Below are positions 1 to 6,003 of a stretch of DNA of 9,165 nt, one piece after another (the stretch's first letter is position 1; every line of letters begins with the position of its first letter). Both the position numbers and the translations under genes were made by a program. The notes beneath the pieces are model-generated. The model was not told the DNA's origin. It saw only the letters and a list, made by a program, of their open reading frames with translations, and searched no databases. The DNA comes from Azophilus sp964348115 (GTDB taxonomy: Bacteria > Pseudomonadota > Gammaproteobacteria > Pseudomonadales > Azotimanducaceae). The stretch spans positions 1 to 9,165 of the forward strand of contig CAYGBY010000161.1 of assembly GCA_964348115.1 (NCBI GenBank). The letters run 5' to 3'.

Positions 1-58
1 TGATTGGCGCGGCCTGGGACGCAGCAGGGCTAACCCAGATAGTGCTAACAGGCCCTAG

Positions 59-83
59 AAGACGCCGAGAACCATCGGCGCTT
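59..83 (+). terminator. Candidate hairpin terminator of an off-window upstream gene
   Basis: CGCCGA (63-68) and TCGGCG (75-80) form a 6-bp stem with a 6-nt loop. AAG (59-61) can pair with CTT (81-83) if A62 is bulged, which lengthens the stem to 9 bp. The following tract has only a short run of T, so as an intrinsic terminator it is weak. A TAG stop in one open frame lies immediately before the hairpin (56-58), which would fit the end of an upstream gene. Confidence 0.3.
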
Positions 84-149
84 TGTGCTCGCAAGATAGA
101 TTGTCTTGGGTGTCTTTGCGGTTGTTGCGACGCCTCTTTTCCTGTCTAT

Positions 150-162
150 CTACATGATGTAG
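150..162. promoter_or_regulatory. Perfect 6-bp-arm palindrome before the ligase start
   Basis: CTACAT-G-ATGTAG is a perfect inverted repeat with a single central base. It lies 7 bp before the ATG at 170, in the AT-richer segment where a promoter or leader is expected. The size and place suit a dimeric repressor operator (TetR, GntR or MarR type), but no regulator gene is in the window and no second copy was noticed elsewhere, so the role is inferred. Confidence 0.3.
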
Positions 163-169
163 CGGGGCG

Positions 170-1588
170 ATGAGGCGCAGCGACAAGCCGATGTGGGCGT
201 GGCGTTCGGAGACACGACAATTGAAGAACTACTTTGACTCCGCTGACTTGGCGGGCATCGTGCGGGAGCACCCCATGGGGGCGGCGTTCGCGGCTTTCGC
301 CAGCGGCATCAGCAGGGATGAACTGTTCGCCCGCCAAGATCGGCTGTTTCGCCGCTGTCTGCGGCGGGCTTGGCAAACCGGCTTCTACCGCCGTCTGTGG
401 AATGCAGCCGGCATCCAGCCCGGGGACATCAACGGCTTGGCGGACATCCACAAGCTGCCGACGTTCGACAAAAGCGATCTCATGGCCAGCATTGCAGCCC
501 AGCCGCCTTTCGGTGATTTCGGCGGCTTTCAACTGGCGGACGCAGACCATCCGGCGGTGGTCTTCCACACCACCAGCGGCACCACCGGACAGCCGCAGCC
601 GCTGTTGTTTGGCGCCAAAAGCCGGGAGGTGCAGAACCTGCTGCTGGCGCGCCTGTACTTGCTGCAGGGGCTCAAGGGCAGTGATGTGGTGCATTCGGTG
701 TATGGTCACGGCGCCATAAATGGGGGCCACTACGTGCGCGAGGCCGTTGTGCATTGGACCAACGCGCTGTTCGTCTCCGCCGGCACCGGCATCGAGACGC
801 CCTCCGTGCGCCAGGTGGAGTTGATGCGGGACTTCGGCGCCACTGTCATCCTGGGCTTCGCGGACTACCTTAAGCGCTTGGCGGAAGTGGCCGCCGAGCA
901 GGGCCTGCGCATGGGGCGGGAACTGCGCATCCGCATGATCAGCGGCCAGATGGGGCGGGAGAGCAAAGCGTCCATGGCGCAGCTTTGGGGCGGCGCGGAA
1001 TGCTATGACTGGTACGGGGTGGGTGACACCGGCATCATCGCCGGGGAGGGTCCGGATCAAGACGGCCTCTATGTCATGGAGGATGCGCACTACCTGGAAC
1101 TGCTGGACATCGATAGCGGGGCGCCTGTCCAGCTTGGCGGTCAGGGCGACATGGTCTGCACCTGCCTGTTCAAGGACGACATCTACCCCATCATCCGCTT
1201 CAACACCCACGACGTCAGCATGGAGCGCACCGGCGTCTCCGCCCTCGGCTTCAACTTGCGCCGCATCGAGGGCTTCATGGGCCGCAGCGACAATATGGTC
1301 AAGATCAAGGGCATCAACATCTTCCCCCAGGCCGTGGGGCCGCTGCTGGACGAAGTGCCGGAGTTTCTCGGCGAGTTCATCTGCCGCGTCAGCAAGGACG
1401 GCGCCCTGATGGTCACAGCGGAAGTACGCGAAGGGGATGGCCAGCTAGCTGAACGGATGCGCAGGTTGCTGAAAACCAAGCTTGGCATCGATGTGGGGGT
1501 GCAGCTTGCCGGCCCGGGAGAAACCGCTCCCCTCACGGAAGTGGAACGGCGGCAAAAACCCATCAGGCTGATCGACGAACGCCGGTGA
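170..1588 (+). CDS. PaaK-like adenylate-forming CoA ligase (AMP-binding)
   Basis: This 472-residue protein belongs to the phenylacetate-CoA ligase-like branch of the ANL superfamily. Such enzymes activate a carboxylic acid as acyl-AMP and transfer it to CoA in the cytoplasm. The phosphate-binding loop TTSGTTGQP is at residues 134-142. The segment WYGVGDTG (281-288) stands where PaaK has YGLSE. YPIIRFNTHD (339-348) carries the ribose-binding aspartate, GRSDNMVKIKGINIFP (371-386) is the hinge and start of the mobile C-terminal domain, and Lys463 near the C-terminus fits the catalytic lysine. Length matches the family. The start is uncertain: ATG 170 and ATG 191 are both in frame and neither has a strong ribosome site. 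The acid is unknown; phenylacetate is only the nearest named family member. An amidase follows on the same strand, suggesting the acid may come from an amide. Confidence 0.88.
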   Translation: MRRSDKPMWAWRSETRQLKNYFDSADLAGIVREHPMGAAFAAFASGISRDELFARQDRLFRRCLRRAWQTGFYRRLWNAAGIQPGDINGLADIHKLPTFDKSDLMASIAAQPPFGDFGGFQLADADHPAVVFHTTSGTTGQPQPLLFGAKSREVQNLLLARLYLLQGLKGSDVVHSVYGHGAINGGHYVREAVVHWTNALFVSAGTGIETPSVRQVELMRDFGATVILGFADYLKRLAEVAAEQGLRMGRELRIRMISGQMGRESKASMAQLWGGAECYDWYGVGDTGIIAGEGPDQDGLYVMEDAHYLELLDIDSGAPVQLGGQGDMVCTCLFKDDIYPIIRFNTHDVSMERTGVSALGFNLRRIEGFMGRSDNMVKIKGINIFPQAVGPLLDEVPEFLGEFICRVSKDGALMVTAEVREGDGQLAERMRRLLKTKLGIDVGVQLAGPGETAPLTEVERRQKPIRLIDERR

Positions 1589-1857
1589 CGGCCCGCAGTG
1601 AGTCGCCCGGCCGCCGTTGCGGACCGAGTGAGAAACCGCCTGCTCTTGCGACACTTTGGCCAGACGACCATGCCCGGCGTTCCGGCATGTTGGACCAGGA
1701 TCTGTGGTGCGAGGAGCGAAAATGTCGGGCCTATTCGAGAGACGGGCAACACGGTCAGGCGGGATGCGGCGACGTTCAAGTGCAGTCGGACTTTGGCCGT
1801 GGGCTGCTGGATGACGGGATGGAGACCTTCGGGCGCAGGGCTGCGGATGGCCCTTGA
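1585..1857 (+). CDS. Doubtful small ORF bridging ligase and amidase
   Basis: A 90-codon frame starts with GTG overlapping the ligase stop (GTGA at 1585-1588) and ends with TGA 11 bp into the amidase gene. This is the geometry of translational coupling and would fill an otherwise empty 258-bp gap. Against it, no Shine-Dalgarno site, domain or membrane segment is visible, the product is hydrophilic with scattered Cys, Arg and Gly, and several other frames are also open here, as is common in GC-rich DNA. I regard it as more likely non-coding than a gene. Confidence 0.15.
   Translation: MTARSESPGRRCGPSEKPPALATLWPDDHARRSGMLDQDLWCEERKCRAYSRDGQHGQAGCGDVQVQSDFGRGLLDDGMETFGRRAADGP
1589..1846. other. 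258-bp ligase-amidase spacer with a small hairpin
   Basis: The spacer is unusually long for two co-directional catabolic genes. A 6-bp stem (CATGCC 1669-1674 with GGCATG 1684-1689) is the only clear structure; it has no T tract, so it is not a normal terminator. No clear promoter was found. At least two plus-strand frames and two minus-strand frames read through without a stop. It could be a long leader, a dispersed repeat or the remnant of a gene; the window alone cannot decide. Confidence 0.4.
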
Positions 1858-3178
1858 TTCGCACCCTTTGTGGGCGCTGGAGGCCACGGCGCTGGGGTCT
1901 GCCTTCGGCAAAGGGCAGGCGCATCCTTGGGAAGTGATCCAGGCTTGCCTAGGACGCATTGCAAGCTGCGATGGGCAAGTCGGGGCTTGCAACCAAGTCG
2001 CGCAAGAGGGTGTGCTGCGGCGCCAGGCCGAGGCATCCGCTGACCGCTGGCGCAGGGGCGCCCCCCAATCCCCCTTGGATGGCGTTCCCTTTGGCGTCAA
2101 GGCCAACATCGCCGTGCGGGGCATGGCTTGGCATGGCGGCATCGGCGCCATGGCGCATCAGGTGGCCAGCCAGGACGCCGCCTGCGTCGCCCGCTTGCGC
2201 GACGCCGGGCTCATCCCCCTAGCCATCTGCAACATGCACGAGGCGGCCTTGGGCGTGACATCCAACAATCCCGCTTTTGGCGCCACGCGCAATCCCCACG
2301 ACCTTGAGCATATTCCAGGCGGCTCCTCCGGCGGCAGCGCGGCGGCGGTGGCCGCCGGGTTTCTGCCCATCGCGCTGGGCACGGATGATCTTGGCTCCGT
2401 GCGGCTGCCTTCGGCCTTGTGCGGCGTGGTCGGTTTCAAGCCGGCCTACGGCGAGATCAGCAATGCAGGCGTCATCCCGCTGGCGCCGTCGTTGGACCAT
2501 GTGGGCGTCCACGCCCGCAGCGTCGCCGATGTGGCGGCGGTCATGCGCCTGCTGGGCGGGCTTGGGGAATGCTCGGCGCCTGATTCCGCACCGCCCCCGC
2601 CTTGGACGGCATGGCGCCTAGGCGGGCAGTTGCAGGCTGACGGTTCCGTGGCTGCGGCCTTTGCCCACCTGCTGACGCGGCGCAGCCTAAGGGAGACACT
2701 GGATTGGTCTGACATGGACCTTGCCGCCCTGCGCCGGGCCGGGCTGCTTCTGTGCGAGCGGGCCGCGGCGAGCCACTTTGCGGCGCTACTGCGGGAGCGT
2801 CCGCAAGGGTTCAGCCAGACAGTGCGCAACCTGTTGGCCTGGGGCGCCAGCCAGCCCCAGGAGAAGGCGCAGCGGGCGCAAACCCTAGTGGACCAAGCCG
2901 GGCAAAGGCTGCGGGGAGAACTGGCGAACCGTCTGCTGCTAAGCCCCACGACGCCACATCAGGCGCCGCGCTGCGGCGCCGAACCGCCAGTATCCTTGGC
3001 GGACCTGACCGCGCCAGCCGCCATCGCCGGCCTGCCGTCCATCTCCGTGCCCTGGAGCGCCGCCGTTCCCGGTCTGCCCTTGGGTTTGCAGATCACCGGC
3101 CCGGACAGCGCACAGGTGCTGAGCGTCGCCGCCGCCTGCTTTCCAGGCAGCGCAGCAGTCGCCCGTCTGGATGCCTGA
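1847..3178 (+). CDS. Amidase-signature family hydrolase
   Basis: This 443-residue protein is an amidase-signature enzyme, which hydrolyses a carboxylic amide with a Ser-cisSer-Lys triad. The triad is complete: Lys85 in PFGVKANI, the cis-Ser at 160 in PGGSSGGSAAA, and the nucleophile Ser184 in GTDDLGSVR. Spacings of 75 and 24 residues equal those of fatty acid amide hydrolase. The C-terminal family block AGLPSISVPW...GLPLGLQITG is at about 394-417. The oxyanion loop reads DDLGS instead of the commoner D[TI]GGS. I chose ATG 1847 because AGGG (1837-1840) lies 6 nt before it and recognisable homology starts soon after. The frame continues upstream to 1598, but those 83 residues look unlike an amidase. 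There is no signal peptide, so it is probably cytoplasmic. The substrate is unknown, and a GatA role is unlikely because gatB and gatC are absent. Confidence 0.85.
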   Translation: MALDSHPLWALEATALGSAFGKGQAHPWEVIQACLGRIASCDGQVGACNQVAQEGVLRRQAEASADRWRRGAPQSPLDGVPFGVKANIAVRGMAWHGGIGAMAHQVASQDAACVARLRDAGLIPLAICNMHEAALGVTSNNPAFGATRNPHDLEHIPGGSSGGSAAAVAAGFLPIALGTDDLGSVRLPSALCGVVGFKPAYGEISNAGVIPLAPSLDHVGVHARSVADVAAVMRLLGGLGECSAPDSAPPPPWTAWRLGGQLQADGSVAAAFAHLLTRRSLRETLDWSDMDLAALRRAGLLLCERAAASHFAALLRERPQGFSQTVRNLLAWGASQPQEKAQRAQTLVDQAGQRLRGELANRLLLSPTTPHQAPRCGAEPPVSLADLTAPAAIAGLPSISVPWSAAVPGLPLGLQITGPDSAQVLSVAAACFPGSAAVARLDA

Positions 3179-3204
3179 GCAGGTGCGCCATCCGCCGGTA
3201 CAAT
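3176..3204 (+). promoter_or_regulatory. Possible internal promoter before the thioesterase
   Basis: TACAAT at 3199-3204 matches five of six bases of the sigma-70 -10 box. At 17 bp spacing the -35 position (3176-3181, TGAGCA) matches only about half of the consensus and overlaps the amidase stop codon. The start codon follows 32 bp later. This is suggestive of a separate or additional transcript for the thioesterase, not proof. Confidence 0.3.
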
Positions 3205-3236
3205 TGCGCCCAAGACGCAGTGCGCAGGAGGGTGGA

Positions 3237-3656
3237 ATGGATGTCAAAGCACTTCCCCGCATCGAGACCCGGGAATTCATGGGTGGCGCTGCGCTGGCTG
3301 TCAGCGCTGACGGCGAGTGCGCCACCGTCCGCTTCCTGCCGCCGGCGGGCATGACCAATCCCCATGGCGGCGTGCAGGGGGGCTTTGTGGCGGCGATGAT
3401 CGATGATGCAGTGAGCTTGGCCACTTGGTTCGCCGGCGGCGAGCGCCCGTTCGTGACCAGCAGCCTGAACTGCTACTACCTTCGCCCGGTGCCAGCCGGT
3501 ACGCCCCTGCTGGCAAGCTGCACCCTGGTCCGGGCGGGCAAACGCCAAGCGGTGTTCGATGCGCAAGTGCGCACCGAAACCTCGGAGGATGTGCTGGTGA
3601 AGGCCATCCAAGTGCAGCAATTCGTCGCAACCAAACCGCCGCGGACGCCGGGGTGA
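3237..3656 (+). CDS. PaaI-type hotdog-fold acyl-CoA thioesterase
   Basis: This 139-residue protein has the size and core pattern of a single-domain hotdog thioesterase, which hydrolyses acyl- or aryl-CoA to the acid and free CoA and acts as a homotetramer or dimer. The diagnostic helix segment is NPHGGVQGGFVAAMIDDA at residues 41-58. Asn41 and Asp56 are 15 apart, as the active-site Asn and Asp are in THEM2-type enzymes. The usual HGG histidine is Gln47 here. ATG 3237 is chosen because AGGAGG (3226-3231) lies 5 nt before it. An earlier in-frame ATG at 3171 would overlap the amidase end and has no such site. It probably recycles CoA from dead-end thioesters made by the upstream ligase, which is inferred from position. 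Its own substrate cannot be read from the sequence. Confidence 0.85.
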   Translation: MDVKALPRIETREFMGGAALAVSADGECATVRFLPPAGMTNPHGGVQGGFVAAMIDDAVSLATWFAGGERPFVTSSLNCYYLRPVPAGTPLLASCTLVRAGKRQAVFDAQVRTETSEDVLVKAIQVQQFVATKPPRTPG

Positions 3657-3661
3657 AAACC

Positions 3662-3690
3662 GCCAGACGTTGGCTGAGCTGGGCTAGAAT
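3662..3690 (+). promoter_or_regulatory. Possible internal promoter before the dehydrogenase
   Basis: TAGAAT at 3685-3690 matches five of six bases of a sigma-70 -10 box and lies 30 bp before the dehydrogenase start. The -35 position at 17 bp spacing (3662-3667, GCCAGA) is poor; TTGGCT at 3670-3675 is too close. If used, it would give this gene its own transcript. Confidence 0.3.
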
Positions 3691-3720
3691 GCCGCCTCTG
3701 AGGCAATAGGGCGCAGCTTC

Positions 3721-4593
3721 ATGGCGGAAAAAACGGCCGCTTTCGTCGGCTTGGGCACCATGGGCTACCCCATGGCCGGACACTTGGCAAAGGCCGGCTA
3801 CGGGATGCAGGTGCACAACCGCACCAGCATAGTCGCGGACCGCTGGGTGGCGGAGCACGGCGGCCAGAGCTTCCCGTCGCCTCAAGCGGCCGCCAGCGGC
3901 GCGGGCTTGGTTTTCCTATGCGTCGGCAATGACGATGACGTGCACAGCGTAACCCTGGGCGAGCACGGGGTGCTGGACGGCATGGCCGCAGGCAGTGTGC
4001 TGGTGGACCACACCACCGCCTCCGCGCAGATGGCGCGGGAACTGGCTGCCGCCGCCGCTGCGCGCGAGCTGGGTTTTGTGGATGCGCCCGTGTCCGGCGG
4101 CGAAGCCGGGGCTAGGAACGGCCAGCTCACCATCATGGCTGGCGGAGCGGAGGCGGACTTTGAGCGCGCTGCCCCTGCGCTGGCCTGCTACGCCCGCTTA
4201 GTGCGTCGCATGGGGCCGGCGGGGGCCGGTCAACTGACCAAGATGGTGAACCAGATCTGCATCGCCGGGGTGTTGCAGGGCCTCAGCGAAGGCCTGCACT
4301 TCGCCCAAAGGGTGGGCCTCGATGCGGATGCGGTGGTGGAGGTCATCGCCAAGGGCGCCGCCCAATCCTGGCAGATGGACAACCGGGCGCATAGCATGAC
4401 GCGCGGGGAATTCGACTTCGGCTTCGCCGTGCAGTGGATGCGCAAGGACCTGGACATGGTGCTGCGCACCGGGCGGGAGGTAGGCGCCAAGCTGCCGGCC
4501 ACCGCGCTTATCGACCAGTTCTACGCCGATGTGCAGGCCCGGGGCGGCAACCGCTGGGACACATCCAGCCTGATCACTAGGCTTGAAGACTGA
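3721..4593 (+). CDS. Beta-hydroxyacid dehydrogenase (HIBADH/tartronate semialdehyde reductase family)
   Basis: This 290-residue NAD(P)-dependent enzyme interconverts a 3-hydroxy acid and its semialdehyde. The N-terminal Rossmann domain starts with FVGLGTMGYPM (8-18). HNRT (32-35) follows the second strand, and the arginine there suggests NADP(H) preference. The substrate loop DAPVSGGEAGA (121-131) and the catalytic Lys174 in GQLTKMVNQ are intact, with Asn178 one turn later. RKDLDM (241-246) is the usual C-terminal conserved block. Length is normal for the family. ATG 3721 begins directly at the Rossmann strand, with AGGG (3708-3711) 9 nt upstream. Candidates include 3-hydroxyisobutyrate dehydrogenase, 2-hydroxy-3-oxopropionate reductase and succinic semialdehyde reductase; sequence alone does not separate them. 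No MmsA-type semialdehyde dehydrogenase is adjacent, which weakens a valine-catabolism assignment. Its stop lies 24 bp from the convergent gltA stop, with no obvious terminator hairpin between. Confidence 0.87.
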   Translation: MAEKTAAFVGLGTMGYPMAGHLAKAGYGMQVHNRTSIVADRWVAEHGGQSFPSPQAAASGAGLVFLCVGNDDDVHSVTLGEHGVLDGMAAGSVLVDHTTASAQMARELAAAAAARELGFVDAPVSGGEAGARNGQLTIMAGGAEADFERAAPALACYARLVRRMGPAGAGQLTKMVNQICIAGVLQGLSEGLHFAQRVGLDADAVVEVIAKGAAQSWQMDNRAHSMTRGEFDFGFAVQWMRKDLDMVLRTGREVGAKLPATALIDQFYADVQARGGNRWDTSSLITRLED

Positions 4594-4617
4594 TTGGCGA
4601 CCGGCGGCCCTAGGCGC

Positions 4618-5910
4618 TCAGCGTTCCGCCAAGGGCAGGAAATCCCGTTGCATCGGGCCGCCGTATCGCTGCCGCGGACGGCTGAGGCGGTAGCCGCCGC
4701 CGATCATCTCGTTCCAGTGGGCAATCCAGCCTGGCGTGCGCCCCACGGCGAACAGCACCGTGAACATCTCTGCGGGAATGCCAATGGCCTTGAGAATGAT
4801 GCCGGAGTAGAAGTCCACATTCGGGTACAGGCTGCGGTCGCTGAAATAGCTATCCTCCAAGGCGATCTGCTCCAGCCGTTGCGCCATGCGCAGGGTGGGG
4901 TCGTCATCCACGCCGAGCTCATCGAGAACCTCATGGCAGGTTTGCCGAATTACCTTGGCGCGCGGGTCGTAGCTCTTGTAAACCCGGTGGCCGAAACCCA
5001 TAAGGCGGAAGGGATCGTCCTTGTCTTTGGCGCGCGCCACGAACTTGTCGATGTTGGACTCATCGCCAATCTCATCGAGCATGTTCAGCACCGCCTCGTT
5101 GGCGCCGCCATGGGAGGGCCCCCAAAGCGCCGCCACGCCGGCGGCGATGCAGGAAAAAGGGTTGGCGCCGGTGGAGCCCGCCATGCGCACGGTGGAGGTG
5201 GAGGCGTTCTGTTCATGGTCCGCATGCAGCAGCAGAATGCGGTCCATGGCCCGGGCGATCACGGGGCTGACTTCGTATTTCTCGCACGGGGTGGCGAACA
5301 GCATGTGCAGGAAGTTCTCCGCGTAGCTCAGGTCATTGCGCGGGTATACGAACGGCTGGCCGCGGCTGTACTTGTAGCTCATGGCGGCGATGGTGGGCAG
5401 CTTGGCGATAAGGCGGTGGGCCGTTTTCCGCCGATGCCGGGGATTTTCGATGTCCAGGGTGTCATGGTAGAAGGCCGACAGCGCCGCGATGACACCGCAT
5501 AGAATGGCCATCGGGTGGGCGTCCCGTCGGTAGCCCTGAATAAGGGCGGCGATCTTTTCATGCACCATGGTGTGGCGCTTGATGTCGCTGACGAACTGCG
5601 CTTTTTGCGTTTTGTCGGGCAATTCGCCGTTCAACAGCAAATAGCAGACCTCCAGATAGTCTGACTGGTCCGCCAACTGCTCAATGGGGTAGCCCCGGTG
5701 CATGAGCAGCCCGGCGGCGCCGTCGATGTAGGTGATGTCGGAGTCGCAGGAGGCAGTGGAGACGAAGCCGGGATCGTAGGTGAAGTAGCCCCGGCCGGTA
5801 AGTTGCCCAACGTCGATGACCGGAGGCCCCATGCTGCCTGCCCTGATGGGCAGTTCTATTTCCTCGCCATCGATTATCAGCCGAGCCACCTTAGCCATTG
5901 GTTGCGCCAC
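4618..5910 (-). CDS. gltA: Citrate synthase, type II
   Basis: This 430-residue enzyme condenses acetyl-CoA and oxaloacetate to citrate, the first TCA-cycle step. It aligns by eye with E. coli and Pseudomonas GltA throughout. The catalytic residues are His267 in WGPSHGGANEA, His308 in GFGHRVYK and Asp366 in YPNVDFYSG. HADHEQNASTSTVR (229-242) and the C-terminal RPRQ block are also intact. Cys209 in ATPCEKYEV matches E. coli Cys206, next to the NADH allosteric site, so NADH inhibition of the hexamer is plausible. The start is probably GTG 5910, with GGGAGG four bases upstream. ATG 5898, four codons later, fits homologue N-termini slightly better but lies 16 nt from that site. gltA stands apart from sdh or sucAB genes here, next to ugd. 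Confidence 0.97.
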   Translation of the reverse strand: MAQPMAKVARLIIDGEEIELPIRAGSMGPPVIDVGQLTGRGYFTYDPGFVSTASCDSDITYIDGAAGLLMHRGYPIEQLADQSDYLEVCYLLLNGELPDKTQKAQFVSDIKRHTMVHEKIAALIQGYRRDAHPMAILCGVIAALSAFYHDTLDIENPRHRRKTAHRLIAKLPTIAAMSYKYSRGQPFVYPRNDLSYAENFLHMLFATPCEKYEVSPVIARAMDRILLLHADHEQNASTSTVRMAGSTGANPFSCIAAGVAALWGPSHGGANEAVLNMLDEIGDESNIDKFVARAKDKDDPFRLMGFGHRVYKSYDPRAKVIRQTCHEVLDELGVDDDPTLRMAQRLEQIALEDSYFSDRSLYPNVDFYSGIILKAIGIPAEMFTVLFAVGRTPGWIAHWNEMIGGGYRLSRPRQRYGGPMQRDFLPLAER

Positions 5911-6003
5911 GCATCCTCCCTGTCGTTATTTTGCCCCCGGTTTGGGCGGGGCGGTGTCTAGTGGGTTTCAGTCGTCCAGCCTATAGAGGAATGGGGGCTG
6001 ATG
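5911..6003 (-). promoter_or_regulatory. gltA leader with GC hairpin and strong ribosome site
   Basis: The 93-bp gap between ugd and gltA contains GGGAGG (5915-5920 on the complement), a strong ribosome site, and an inverted repeat of 5-bp arms GCCCC/GGGGC at 5933-5952. On the gltA strand the hairpin is followed by AAAATAA, not T residues, so it is not an intrinsic terminator for ugd. It may be part of the gltA 5' leader. No convincing -35/-10 pair was found, so gltA may have its own unrecognised promoter or be read through from ugd. Confidence 0.35.

Larger units (their letters stand above)
1..169. other. Left-edge non-coding region upstream of the ligase gene
   Basis: No convincing gene is visible here. 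Two plus-strand frames are open from the window edge. One stops at 56-58, just before a hairpin, and could be the last 18 codons of an upstream gene. The other runs to 171-173 and overlaps the ligase start, but its translation is cysteine-rich and has no recognisable motif. From about 81 to 160 the DNA is visibly less GC-rich than the genes around it, as expected for a promoter region. I found no convincing pair of -35 and -10 boxes; TTGTTG at 122-127 with TCTATC at 145-150 is the best, weak, candidate. Confidence 0.5.

Noticed and set aside
122..150. Promoter TTGTTG/TCTATC before the ligase
   Set aside because: The -10 match is poor; kept only as a remark in the upstream-region entry.
411..500. 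CRISPR or tandem repeats anywhere in the window
   Set aside because: No spaced direct repeats were found; recurring GGCGCC and GCC runs are codon-level GC bias.
1598..1846. N-terminal extension of the amidase frame (83 residues)
   Set aside because: The extension lacks amidase similarity, is Arg/Cys-rich, and ATG 1847 has a reasonable ribosome site.
146..2151. Long minus-strand open frames opposite the ligase and amidase (146-1210 and 1183-2151)
   Set aside because: They run antisense to strongly supported enzymes, show no family motifs, and are expected from GC-rich codon bias.
3171..3236. Upstream thioesterase start at 3171
   Set aside because: It overlaps the amidase end, while ATG 3237 has a near-perfect AGGAGG at good spacing.
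4594..4617. Bidirectional terminator between the convergent stops
   Set aside because: Only 24 bp, with no stable stem followed by T residues on either strand.
4594..5502. 302-codon plus-strand open frame opposite gltA
   Set aside because: It is the shadow of a clearly functional citrate synthase; its Gly/Ala/Val/His-rich product has no recognisable domain.
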